Under the pieces are notes generated by a model. The model was not told the origin of the DNA. It made no database searches and saw nothing but the letters and a program-made list of their open reading frames with translations. Position numbers and translations under genes: made by a program. A DNA stretch of 64,000 nt. Source: Bradyrhizobiaceae bacterium PARB1 (GTDB lineage: Bacteria > Pseudomonadota > Alphaproteobacteria > Rhizobiales > Xanthobacteraceae). Location of the stretch: positions 1,008,194 to 1,072,193 of the forward strand of contig NKIY01000001.1 in assembly GCA_002256345.1 (NCBI GenBank), written 5' to 3'. The stretch's first letter is position 1. Each line of letters opens with the position of its first letter. Below, one piece after another: positions 25,089 through 33,665 of this stretch.

Positions 25089-26591
25089 ATGAATTCTGTG
25101 CAACGGTCCATTTTCTTCTCGGCGTCCGAGCGTTATGCGAGCTTGGCGCTGTTTTTCGTCTCGACAGCGGTGTTGTCTAGACTGCTATCTCCGGAAGAGT
25201 TCGGCGTCTACGCTGTAGTCACGGCGGTTACGTCAGTCTTTGCAGCCTCGTCCCAGGAATTCGGCGGCGCGAATTTTCTGATCCAGAAGACCTCGTTGTC
25301 CGACGATAATGTCAGGACGGCGTTCACTATCACTTTCGGACTGTCGATGGTCATCGCGGTGGCCCTCTATGTGCTCGGTAATGTGGCAGGGAGCATGTGG
25401 GGCTTCGAGGGATTGAAGTCGGGCATCTCCGTTGCTGTGTTAAATTTCGCGATTACACCATTCTCGATGACGATCATCGCGCTGCTTCGCCGCAACATGC
25501 AGTTCGGCATAATTGCCGCGAGCAATTTCGTATGCAACGTGACGATGGTTGGCATCTCTATTGCGCTGGCGACCATGAAGTACAGCTACCTTGCGCCGAT
25601 CTGGGGAATGATCGCGGGCAGCGTAGTCCAGATGATCTATTTGATGCTGACTCGCAAGGATCTGCGAATTTTCAAGCCTTCGCTATTGGGCTATGCCGAG
25701 ATCATCCGGTTTGGCGTCTATTCGAGCGGTGTCGTCCTCATTAATGTATTCTACAGTACGGCACCGCAATTATTCCTCGCGCGTATGCTGGATTTGGCAG
25801 CGGTTGGACTCTATAGCCGCGCCGTCAACGTGACCCAGATGTTTGACAAGCTGGTTACGCAGGTCATCAGCCCGATTATCATGCCAGCAATCTATGCCCA
25901 GACGAGCAAGGGGGGTGATCTCAGACGCATTTATCTACACTCGGTCTCGCTGCTCACCGTTCTGCATTGGCCGTTCCTCACCTTCATGGCCGTGATGGCC
26001 AAGCCGATCATCCTCGTCTGGCTCGGTCAATCCTGGCTCGAGGTTGTTCCGCTCATCCAGCTCCTTTGCGTCGGCTATCTCGCCTTGTTCGCTGCTTGTC
26101 TGACCTATCCAGTGCTGGTGGCCGCCGGCAGCGTGCGCGACACGCTGCTATCTTCGCTAATCTCGCTACCTCCCTCTCTTCTGATTACCTTCTGGGCTTC
26201 ATTTTTCGGCGTCGAGGCTGTCGCGGCGTCGGCGTTGCTGGCCCTTCCGTTTCAAGCGGCGGTAGCGATCTGTTTCATCAGCCGGCGTCTCGGCTTGCGG
26301 TTCACCGACATACTTCACGCCACGCGCAAGAGCGCAGTGGTTATGATGGGCAGTGGCGCTGCTGCGGCCATCTGCGGGACGCTGGTCGAATACAGGCTGA
26401 TTGGGCCTGTGGTTGGCATCCTAATCTCCTGTATCGCCACCGGAGCTGCATGGATCGCTGCTGTGATCGCCACCCGCCATCCGATTCTGCCGGAGTTGGA
26501 AGCGCCAGCGGCCCGCGTGCTATCCGCATTCTCGCGTTTCGCTGGCATCGCTTCGGTTGCGACGGTCAAACCGAACCGCGATGTCCGTTGA
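25089..26591 (+). CDS. Wzx-type oligosaccharide flippase
   Basis: A 500-aa protein with about twelve to fourteen membrane segments of the polysaccharide transporter (PST/MOP) family. The N-terminus shows the familiar AVLSRLLSPEEFGVYAVV phrase, and LARMLDLAAVGLYSRA occurs mid-protein. It should flip undecaprenyl-linked repeat units from the cytoplasmic to the periplasmic face for polymerisation by a Wzy protein (candidate at 37.1 kb). It is followed after about 30 bases by an acyltransferase gene. Confidence 0.88.
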   Translation: MNSVQRSIFFSASERYASLALFFVSTAVLSRLLSPEEFGVYAVVTAVTSVFAASSQEFGGANFLIQKTSLSDDNVRTAFTITFGLSMVIAVALYVLGNVAGSMWGFEGLKSGISVAVLNFAITPFSMTIIALLRRNMQFGIIAASNFVCNVTMVGISIALATMKYSYLAPIWGMIAGSVVQMIYLMLTRKDLRIFKPSLLGYAEIIRFGVYSSGVVLINVFYSTAPQLFLARMLDLAAVGLYSRAVNVTQMFDKLVTQVISPIIMPAIYAQTSKGGDLRRIYLHSVSLLTVLHWPFLTFMAVMAKPIILVWLGQSWLEVVPLIQLLCVGYLALFAACLTYPVLVAAGSVRDTLLSSLISLPPSLLITFWASFFGVEAVAASALLALPFQAAVAICFISRRLGLRFTDILHATRKSAVVMMGSGAAAAICGTLVEYRLIGPVVGILISCIATGAAWIAAVIATRHPILPELEAPAARVLSAFSRFAGIASVATVKPNRDVR

Positions 26592-26620
26592 GATGTCCTT
26601 ACGATCCTCGGAGAGGAAAA

Positions 26621-27127
26621 ATGCCTATTGCAAAAGACGTTAAATTCGGACGCGACGTGCGGATTTTCCATCCGGACCTCGTCAATCTCTATGGGTGCTC
26701 AGTCGGTGACGAAACGAAGCTCGGGACTTTCGTTGAAATCCAGGGAGGTGCGCGCATCGGTGCTCGCTGCAAGATTTCGTCACACAGTTTCATCTGCGAG
26801 GGCGTCACAGTTGAGGACGAAGTTTTTATTGGACATGGTGTGATGTTCACCAACGACAAGTATCCGCGCGCAACCACGACAGACGGGCGACCCCAAGGGC
26901 CTGCCGACTGGACAGTGGAGCCGACGCGCATCGGTAAGGGTGCCTCGATCGGTTCCAACGCGACCATCTTGTGCGGCATTAATGTCGGTGCGGGCGCGAT
27001 CGTCGGTGCCGGCGCGGTGGTGACGAATGACGTGCCAGCGGGCGCCGTCGTCGCGGGCGTGCCGGCACGCATCCTGCCGGCATCCAAGGCAAAATCCGTT
27101 ATCGCGGCATCGCGTATCAGCGCTTAG
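26621..27127 (+). CDS. Left-handed beta-helix (hexapeptide) sugar N-acetyltransferase, WbpD/WlbB/QdtC-like
   Basis: The start at 26621 follows GGAGAGGAAAA; the open frame upstream within the flippase gene is coincidental. The 168-aa protein consists largely of [LIV]GxxxX hexapeptide repeats (IGARCKISSHSFICEGVTVE; IGKGASIGSNATILCGI) and ends with VPAGAVVAGVPARIL. The phrase VMFTNDKYPRA matches acetyltransferases acting on nucleotide-linked 3-amino sugars. It would use acetyl-CoA to acetylate the amine made by the aminotransferase at 27.3 kb. Confidence 0.85.
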   Translation: MPIAKDVKFGRDVRIFHPDLVNLYGCSVGDETKLGTFVEIQGGARIGARCKISSHSFICEGVTVEDEVFIGHGVMFTNDKYPRATTTDGRPQGPADWTVEPTRIGKGASIGSNATILCGINVGAGAIVGAGAVVTNDVPAGAVVAGVPARILPASKAKSVIAASRISA

Positions 27128-27258
27128 GTCGAGCGTTGGCTGCGTCTTCATAAGTCGAATATATTTTTAGAATTATATAAATTATTTATTAATTTTGTTT
27201 GTTCTGCATATTTAAATTATATTAATTTGGCCGTCCGACAAGACGCTCCTGCACAGGG

Positions 27259-28377
27259 ATGACAACATTGGTACCATTTCTGAATTTGAAAGCTCAGTAT
27301 CGTCAGATTAAGTCGGACGTCGATGCAGCAGTGCTCCGCGCCATAGAAAGCACTCAGTATGTGCTCGGACCGGAGGTGGTGGCCTTCGAGAAGCGCTTTG
27401 CCGAATACTGTACTGTTGGTCATTGCCTTGCGGTTAATAGCGGCACTTCCGCGCTTCATCTGGCATTGCTGGCGGCCGGCGTTGGCCCTGGCGATGAGGT
27501 CATCACCGTCTCTATGACCTTCGTCGCGACGACGGCTGCCGTTCTTTACAGCGGCGCCAATCCCGTCTTCGTCGATGTCGATCCCGTCACCTGGACAATG
27601 GATACTGCCCTGATTGAGGCAGCGATCACGCCGCGCACCAAGGCGATCCTGCCCGTGCACTTGCACGGGTTGATGGCCGACATGGATCCGATCATGGAGA
27701 TCGCGCGCCGTCACGGACTGGCTGTGATCGAGGATGCCGCGCAGGCTCATGGGGCTGAATACAAGGGGCGCCGTGCGGGATCGATCGGCGATTTCGGTTG
27801 CTTCAGCTTCTATCCGGGCAAGAATCTCGGCGCTTATGGTGAGGGTGGTGCGGTGGTCACCAACAATCCGGAACTTGCGCGAAAGGTTGCACTGTTGCGC
27901 GATTGGGGTCAGGAGACCAAATACAACCACGTCGTTGCAGGCTATAACTACCGGATGGACGGCGTCCAGGGCGCGGTCCTGAACGTAAAGATGAACCATA
28001 TCGAAGCTTGGACCGAGGGGCGCCGCACAGTGGCGGCAGATTATGATCGCCGTCTCGCCAGGTTCTCCATCTCACGGCCGCAGCCGCCGAGCCACAGTCG
28101 GCATGTCTATCACGTCTATGCACTGTGCCTGCCACGACGCGATGAGACGCTGAGCGCGCTCGCGGAAGCCGGCATCGGGGTGGGTATCCATTATCCCGTG
28201 CCGGTCCATCTGCAGAAAGCCTATGCCAGCCTCGGCTATCGCATGGACGACTTTCCGGTCACCGAGCGCCTGGCCACCCAATTCCTTTCCTTGCCAATTT
28301 ACTTTGAGCTGCAGCCAGAGCAGGTGGCTGAGGTCGTTTCACAACTTGAGAAGATACAACTCGCCGAGGTCGCTTAG
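27259..28377 (+). CDS. DegT/DnrJ/EryC1/StrS-family PLP sugar aminotransferase
   Basis: A 372-aa aminotransferase. It begins VPFLNLKAQYRQIK, has NSGTSALHLALLAAGVGPGDEVI and DVDPVTWTMD, and the aspartate contacting PLP sits in VIEDAAQAHGAEYKG. The Schiff-base lysine is Lys188 in FYPGKNLGAYGEGGA. These enzymes transfer an amino group from glutamate to a keto nucleotide sugar. With the Gfo/Idh dehydrogenase and the hexapeptide acetyltransferase just upstream, the likely product is a 3-amino (then 3-acetamido) sugar, as in WlbC/WbpE. An AT-rich segment precedes the gene, so it may have its own promoter. Confidence 0.88.
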   Translation: MTTLVPFLNLKAQYRQIKSDVDAAVLRAIESTQYVLGPEVVAFEKRFAEYCTVGHCLAVNSGTSALHLALLAAGVGPGDEVITVSMTFVATTAAVLYSGANPVFVDVDPVTWTMDTALIEAAITPRTKAILPVHLHGLMADMDPIMEIARRHGLAVIEDAAQAHGAEYKGRRAGSIGDFGCFSFYPGKNLGAYGEGGAVVTNNPELARKVALLRDWGQETKYNHVVAGYNYRMDGVQGAVLNVKMNHIEAWTEGRRTVAADYDRRLARFSISRPQPPSHSRHVYHVYALCLPRRDETLSALAEAGIGVGIHYPVPVHLQKAYASLGYRMDDFPVTERLATQFLSLPIYFELQPEQVAEVVSQLEKIQLAEVA

Positions 28378-28431
28378 AGCTCGGCGACAGAGCCGAATCG
28401 GAGTTAGTGCGGCCAACAACAGGAGAGCGTC

Positions 28432-29436
28432 TTGGCTGATCTGAAGGGTAAACGCATTCTGGTCACCGGCGGGGCCGGGTTCATCGGATCGCATATCGTC
28501 GATCTTTTGTGTGACGAGGGCTGCCTCGAGATCGTCGCGCTGGACAACATGATACGAGGGCGACCAGAAAATCTCCAGCGTGCCTTCACGCGCGGCCCAG
28601 TGCGCATGGTGCATGGCGATATCCGAGATTACAAACTGCTGGGTGCGCTGGTGAATGCCGCCGATATCGTCTTTCACCAGGCTGCGCTCCGCATCACTCA
28701 CTGCGCCGCGGAGCCGCGCCTCGCGAAGGAAGTCATGGTCGACGCGACCTTCGATCTTCTCGAACTCTGCGTGAAGCACGACGTCGAGAAAGTTATCGCT
28801 GCATCCACCGCATCGGTTTACGGTATGGCCGATGAGTTTCCGACAGCGGAAAAGCACAATTCCTACGGCAATCGAACCCTCTACGGCGCCGCCAAGGCCT
28901 TCAATGAAGGACTATTGCGTGCCTTCTACGACATGTACGGGCTCAACTATGTCGCCTTCCGCTATTTCAATGTTTATGGCGATCGCATGGACATTCATGG
29001 TCGCTACACCGAGGTTCTGATTCGCTGGATGGAGCGGCTTGATGCCGGACTGCCGCCGATCATATTCGGCGACGGACAGCAGACCATGGATTTCATCCAT
29101 GCCAGGGATGTTGCCCGCGCGAACATTCTGGCCGCACGGTCAAAGGTTACTGATCACGTCTTCAATGTGGCGAGCGGTACCGAAACCAGCCTTACGAAGC
29201 TCGCTGCGACGCTGGCATCTGTCATGGGTCATCGCGGCATGGCGCCAGAATTTGCCGCGGAGCGTTCGATCAATCCCGTGCCGCGCCGACTGGCATCGAC
29301 CGAAAAGGCGGAGCGAATGCTTGGCTTTTGTTCGACTGTGGCACTCGAACAGGGACTCGCCAACCTTGTTGATTGGTGGCGGGTGGAGCGCGGGGCGTTG
29401 ACCGCGGCGCGCGAGCAAGTGGCGGCGGCGTCGTAG
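28432..29436 (+). CDS. NAD-dependent nucleotide-sugar epimerase/dehydratase (extended SDR)
   Basis: The start is TTG 28432, supported by AGGAGAG five bases upstream and absence of an ATG before the Rossmann motif. The 334-aa protein has TGGAGFIG (12-19), the active-site Ser/Thr in AASTASVYG (123-131) and YGAAK (Tyr151, Lys155). It resembles UDP-glucose/UDP-GlcNAc 4-epimerases and related dehydratases, but sequence alone does not fix the substrate. It lies 54 bases after the aminotransferase gene and is likely in the same operon. Confidence 0.8.
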   Translation: MADLKGKRILVTGGAGFIGSHIVDLLCDEGCLEIVALDNMIRGRPENLQRAFTRGPVRMVHGDIRDYKLLGALVNAADIVFHQAALRITHCAAEPRLAKEVMVDATFDLLELCVKHDVEKVIAASTASVYGMADEFPTAEKHNSYGNRTLYGAAKAFNEGLLRAFYDMYGLNYVAFRYFNVYGDRMDIHGRYTEVLIRWMERLDAGLPPIIFGDGQQTMDFIHARDVARANILAARSKVTDHVFNVASGTETSLTKLAATLASVMGHRGMAPEFAAERSINPVPRRLASTEKAERMLGFCSTVALEQGLANLVDWWRVERGALTAAREQVAAAS

Positions 29437-29900
29437 TCCAGCGTCGTGGTCTAGCTGCATTTCCTGCGCTATACGCGTGGGATCCTGGGTTGGCGGTCTC
29501 AACACTGGGAGCTGGTGGTCTCACGCTCTCCGAGCGCTGCATTGCCGCAACGGGTGGGAGGGAGGCGCGCGTAGTATGCGGCAAGGCCTCTCACTGTGTT
29601 GCTGCTGAAGACGTGGTCTAGCGCGTAAGATGATCGTTCCGCCGGACGATGCAAGGCGTACGCCCAATTACGACAAGAACTCCGTGACTTACCGAAGGTG
29701 TTCAGGGATAGCGTTGCAGGGACGGGCGACAGCGCATATCACGATCACGAATTTGATATTTATTACAATTAAAAACATGTTGCATTTAAATTTATTTAAT
29801 CTAATTTATATAAATTAAACTGTGCCGCGGGCACTCGTTTGTGACTGCCTCACCGATCGACGGTGGTCGCACAAAGCGGAGCGGTTGGGAGGACCAGTCG
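29437..29900. other. Intergenic region with AT-rich core, no gene recognised
   Basis: The first 300 bases hold only incidental frames. Positions about 29750-29820 are strongly AT-rich (AATTTATTTAATCTAATTTAT) and probably carry the promoter for the PssD/PssE-like pair. A strong ribosome binding site (GGGAGG, about 29887-29892) directs the start at 29901, so the upstream in-frame codons from 29841 are regarded as leader. Confidence 0.45.
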
Positions 29901-30410
29901 ATGCTTCGAGACGCAGGTTTTCACCGAATTGCCTTGCCGGACCTTTCATCGCAGAAGGGCGTTCGCCCTAAAGTTCTTGCTGTCTCTTCTGGCGGCGGCC
30001 ACTGGGTACAGATGATGCGCATCAAGCATGCATTCGAGGGCTGCGATGTCGCATTCGTTACAGTGCATGAGTCGTATCGTGCGCAAGTGCCCGATCACAG
30101 ATTTTATCTGGTCAACGACGCCAATCGCTGGACCAAGTTCGCTTTGCTCAAGGCTGCAAGTCGGCTAGCAACGATTGTCTGGAACGAAAAGCCCGATGTG
30201 GTGATCTCGACGGGGGCTGCGCCCGGATATCTCGCGCTGCGTTTCGGTCGACTGCTGGGTGCTCGCACCATCTGGCTCGACAGTATTGCCAATGCCGAAA
30301 AGCTTTCGATGTCAGGTGATTATGTCGGCCGGTGCGCTGATCTCTGGTTGACCCAGTGGCCCCACTTGGCGCGCCCCAATGGGCCGCATTACTGGGGATC
30401 AGTACTATGA
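29901..30410 (+). CDS. Alg14/PssD-like glycosyltransferase subunit
   Basis: A 169-aa protein starting MLRDAGFHRIALP with GGGAGG eight bases upstream. It has the Alg14 hallmark VLAVSSGGGHWVQMM near the N-terminus, then DVVISTGAAPGYLALRFGRL and ARTIWLDSIANAEKLS. Alg14/PssD is the membrane-anchoring acceptor-binding half of a two-subunit GT-B enzyme. It works with the Alg13/PssE-like half encoded immediately downstream, whose ATG overlaps this stop (ATGA). The donor is probably a UDP-sugar (GlcNAc in Alg13/14, GlcA in rhizobial PssDE). Confidence 0.85.
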   Translation: MLRDAGFHRIALPDLSSQKGVRPKVLAVSSGGGHWVQMMRIKHAFEGCDVAFVTVHESYRAQVPDHRFYLVNDANRWTKFALLKAASRLATIVWNEKPDVVISTGAAPGYLALRFGRLLGARTIWLDSIANAEKLSMSGDYVGRCADLWLTQWPHLARPNGPHYWGSVL

Positions 30411-30931
30411 TTTTTGCGACGGTCGGAACACAGGGACAGTTTGACCGCTTGATCCGGACGATCGATGGATGGGCGGGCGTCAATGGCAGAACGGATGTTT
30501 TTGCGCAAACAGGTCCGTCAGACTATTGCGCTGAGCACATCCGCACGGAGCAGTTCATCGACGCGACCGAATTTCGCGAGCGTGTGGAGGCGGCAAGTCT
30601 CGTAATCGCCCATGCGGGCATGGGCTCAATTATCACCGCCCTCGAGCTTGGTAAGCGGATCATCGTGATGCCGCGTCAGGCGAGTCTTGGAGAACACCGT
30701 AACGACCATCAACTCGCGACTGCAAAGCGTTTCGCGGAACAAGGTGCCGTCGCGGTTGCCTTCACCGAGCAGGAACTGGTCGACAAGCTGGATCGGCTGC
30801 AGGGTATGCAAGAGACCGGGTGCCTCGCGGCGCGAGCCTCGCCGCATTTGATTTCCACGATCCGCTGCTTCATCGGGACCGGACGGGTCAATGCCGACGC
30901 AATCAACTTAAATTCCGGTAAAGGCGGTTGA
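30407..30931 (+). CDS. Alg13/PssE-like glycosyltransferase catalytic subunit
   Basis: Beginning at the overlapping ATG 30407 the protein has 174 aa and starts MIFATVGTQGQFDRLIRTID, the typical Alg13/PssE opening (glycosyltransferase family 28 C-terminal domain). The nucleotide-sugar-binding segment VIAHAGMGSIITALELGKRIIVMPR with GEHRNDHQLATA follows. It binds the UDP-sugar donor and needs the PssD-like partner for membrane location. The gene pair is translationally coupled. Confidence 0.87.
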   Translation: MIFATVGTQGQFDRLIRTIDGWAGVNGRTDVFAQTGPSDYCAEHIRTEQFIDATEFRERVEAASLVIAHAGMGSIITALELGKRIIVMPRQASLGEHRNDHQLATAKRFAEQGAVAVAFTEQELVDKLDRLQGMQETGCLAARASPHLISTIRCFIGTGRVNADAINLNSGKGG

Positions 30932-31044
30932 GCTGAATAGAGTCGATCTCGATTACTTTATCTCACAATCAATATTCAAGCATCGATACAGGTCATCATT
31001 GCCTCGCACGAGGTCTCCCCGAAATCCAGCGAGAAGAGCCGAAC

Positions 31045-32274
31045 ATGAATGACGCGCTGCTGCGATCAAATGTCGACAACAGGATTGTGCGCCAACGTGA
31101 TGGTTTATCGCCGACTATGATCCCGATCGCAAAGCCATTTCTCGACGTGGAGGAGGCCAATGCGGCGCGTGAAGTCGTGCTGTCGGGCTGGTTATCGCAA
31201 GGCCCGCAGGTTACCGCCTTCGAGCGCGAATTCGCGGGACTCACGGGGGCGGGGTATGCCTGTGCTGTGTCAAACTGCACGACCGCGTTACATCTGGCGT
31301 TGCTCGCAGTCGGCGTCGGCCCGGGTGATGAAGTCATCACGTCGAGCCACTCGTTCATCGCAACTGCCAACAGCATTCGCTATTGCGGAGCGACGCCGAT
31401 TTTCGTTGATATTGAAGCTGCGACTTACAATCTCGATCCGGATCGTGTAGCGGCGGCGATCACCTCGCGCACGCGAGCGATCCTGACGGTTCACCAGGTC
31501 GGCATGCCCAGTGATCTCAAGAGGCTGCTCGCTGTTGCCAACAGCCACGAAATCCCGGTCATCGAGGATGCAGCTTGCGCAATTGGCAGCCAGATCAATA
31601 TGGACGGCGCTTGGGAATATGTCGGCAAGCCGCGCGGTGCGGTGGCCTGCTTCTCGTTTCATCCGCGTAAGGTTGTCACAACGGGTGAAGGCGGAATGCT
31701 CACAACGTCGGATTCCGAGATAGACCGTAAGCTGCGTCTTTTGCGCCAACATGGCATGAATGTGCCCGATACCGTAAGGCACAGCTCGGCTCAGGTTATT
31801 TTCGAGAGCTACGATTTCGTCGGATTTAACTATCGCATGACGGACATCCAAGCCGCCGTCGGCCGTAAGCAGTTAGAGCGTCTGCCCGAGATTGTGGCGC
31901 GGCGACGTGTGATTGCGAGCCGGTATCGTGAGCTGCTGGGGGACATCGAGGGACTGATTTTGCCGTTCGAGCCGGAATGGGCGCGCTCGAACTGGCAAAG
32001 TTACTGCGTTCGCTTGCCCGACCATGTCGACCAAAAGACCGTGATGCAGAAACTGCTTGATCGAGGCATTGCGACCCGCCGCGGCATCATGTGCTCGCAC
32101 CGGGAAACGCCATACGCAAATGATGTGCGTAGACATAGTCTGCGTCAGTCTGAGCTCGCTCAAGATCATACCATCCTGCTGCCCCTCTTTGTGCAGTTAA
32201 GCGAAGATCAGCAGGTCTATATCGCGGAAATCTTGCGAAAAGAACTTCAGGCGCAAACCAGATCCGTCAGCTGA
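31045..32274 (+). CDS. DegT/DnrJ/EryC1/StrS-family aminotransferase (perosamine-synthase-like)
   Basis: A second PLP sugar aminotransferase, 409 aa, distinct from the one at 27.3 kb. Motifs: IPIAKPFLDVEEANAAREVV, SNCTTALHLALLAVGVGPGDEVI, VIEDAACAIGSQ and the Schiff-base Lys209 in CFSFHPRKVVTTGEGGM. The HPRK rather than YPGKN context resembles GDP-perosamine synthases and similar 4-aminotransferases. Its likely role is to make a 4-amino-6-deoxy sugar, but the donor substrate is not determined. About 114 bases separate it from the PssE-like gene; a GT2 gene follows after 9 bases. Confidence 0.85.
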   Translation: MNDALLRSNVDNRIVRQRDGLSPTMIPIAKPFLDVEEANAAREVVLSGWLSQGPQVTAFEREFAGLTGAGYACAVSNCTTALHLALLAVGVGPGDEVITSSHSFIATANSIRYCGATPIFVDIEAATYNLDPDRVAAAITSRTRAILTVHQVGMPSDLKRLLAVANSHEIPVIEDAACAIGSQINMDGAWEYVGKPRGAVACFSFHPRKVVTTGEGGMLTTSDSEIDRKLRLLRQHGMNVPDTVRHSSAQVIFESYDFVGFNYRMTDIQAAVGRKQLERLPEIVARRRVIASRYRELLGDIEGLILPFEPEWARSNWQSYCVRLPDHVDQKTVMQKLLDRGIATRRGIMCSHRETPYANDVRRHSLRQSELAQDHTILLPLFVQLSEDQQVYIAEILRKELQAQTRSVS

Positions 32275-32283
32275 GCGGAACCA

Positions 32284-33360
32284 ATGATAGAGACACGCCT
32301 GGATCAGAGCGAAATGAGCGCGATGGCCAAGATAGACATTATCATACCGTGCTACAATTACGGTCGGTTCCTCGAGCGCTGCGTTCAAAGCGTTCTCGAC
32401 CAGAAGGTTAGCGAGCTGCGCATCCTCATTATCGACGACGCATCGACCGACGACTCCTTGGCTGTCGCCCGGAGGATTGCGGCCACCGACGCGCGGATCG
32501 TCGTCATCGCTCACGAACAGAACAAGGGGCACATCGCGACCTACAATGAGGGTCTTCTCGACTGGGCCGACAGCGAGTATTCGTTGCTCCTATCTGCCGA
32601 TGACGTCTTGACGCCGGGGGCGCTTGATCGGGCAGTTGCAGTTCTCGATGCCCACCCGAGCGTCGGGTTGCTTTATGGTCACGCCGTCGATTGGCACGAT
32701 GATCGTCCGATGCCGTCGGTACGGTCCAGATCCGCCGGCGTAAAGATCTGGCACGGAAAGACCTGGCTGCGGATCGTTTGCCAGCGCGCACACTGCCTGG
32801 TTTCGACCCCAACGGCAGTGGTGAGAACTTCGGTACAGCAGGCCATTGGGGGGTATCGTTCGGATCTCCCTCATACAGCCGACGTGGAAATGTGGATGCG
32901 CTTCGCCGTGCATTCCGATATCGCTTACATCCGGCGGGTCGACCAAGCATATTACAGGATCCACAGCAAAAACATGACTGTGCAACGCGTCTCGATTATC
33001 GATCTTCAGCAGCGACGCGCAGCCTATCAGGCTATTTTCGAGACCTATGGTCATTTGATTCCGGATAGGCATGCGCTGCTCCGGCACGCCAACAGGAAAA
33101 TCGCCAAGGAAGCCCTGTGGCGGGCCTGTAGTGCCTATCATCGGCGGCGATTGGTACAGACGCCGCTCGCCGATTTGATTGATCTTGCGCGTTCAGCCGA
33201 TCCCGACTTTGAGACCTTGCCCGAATACCGAGGCTTTCGATGGCGCCAGCGTGTTGGTGCAACAGCCAGCTTCCTTTTGCAGCCGATTATGATTCCTGCC
33301 ATCTACCGCCGAGTACGCGGTTGGCTGTGGTGGAAAGCCTTCCCTTTGCGAGGAATCTGA
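32284..33360 (+). CDS. Glycosyltransferase family 2
   Basis: A 358-aa GT-A fold enzyme. MAKIDIIIPCYNYGRFLERC opens the donor-binding domain after a 13-residue leader, followed by IIDDASTDDS and the metal-binding SADDV. The C-terminal part is basic with helical, membrane-associating character. The start at 32284 has GAGCGGA upstream; ATGs at 32314 and 32323 are alternatives. It probably adds one sugar to the lipid-linked repeat unit. Sugar and linkage are unknown. Confidence 0.85.
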   Translation: MIETRLDQSEMSAMAKIDIIIPCYNYGRFLERCVQSVLDQKVSELRILIIDDASTDDSLAVARRIAATDARIVVIAHEQNKGHIATYNEGLLDWADSEYSLLLSADDVLTPGALDRAVAVLDAHPSVGLLYGHAVDWHDDRPMPSVRSRSAGVKIWHGKTWLRIVCQRAHCLVSTPTAVVRTSVQQAIGGYRSDLPHTADVEMWMRFAVHSDIAYIRRVDQAYYRIHSKNMTVQRVSIIDLQQRRAAYQAIFETYGHLIPDRHALLRHANRKIAKEALWRACSAYHRRRLVQTPLADLIDLARSADPDFETLPEYRGFRWRQRVGATASFLLQPIMIPAIYRRVRGWLWWKAFPLRGI

Positions 33361-33665
33361 TTCTGGTCCGATCGACCTGTGGTCGGCCGAGCCGATCCCC
33401 GCCGGGATGACGGCCAGAAAGCTCCTGTGTATCCCTTCAAGTTGCGGACCTCAGTCCACCCAAACCGGTGCTGATTTGCGATCACCAAAGGTCGAGTGCA
33501 GAGACGCGCGACTGGCATGCAAGCTAGCAAGATATCGGCGTCGGAAATTAAATAGTTAAATATCGTTGATTTTCATGGTGAGATATTTATTGTGTATTAA
33601 ATAAAGTGCGGGGATTGCTCCCGGGAGTAGCGGGGGCAGTTCGGCGAGCAAGGACGATTGCGACA
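33361..33665. other. Intergenic region, AT-rich near its end
   Basis: No convincing gene. From about 33545 to 33605 the DNA is AT-rich and likely contains a promoter. The in-frame GTG at 33606 lacks a ribosome binding site, so the following gene is started at ATG 33666. Confidence 0.4.

Noticed and set aside
25967-27127. Long 386-codon plus-strand frame
   Set aside because: Its first 218 codons run out of frame through the 3' part of the flippase gene and read as Arg/Ser/His-rich noise. Only the part from ATG 26621, with its own ribosome binding site, is a real acyltransferase.
29630-29818. 62-codon frame in AT-rich DNA before the PssD-like gene
   Set aside because: Translation is Ile/Asn/Leu-rich because of AT-rich promoter DNA; no ribosome binding site.
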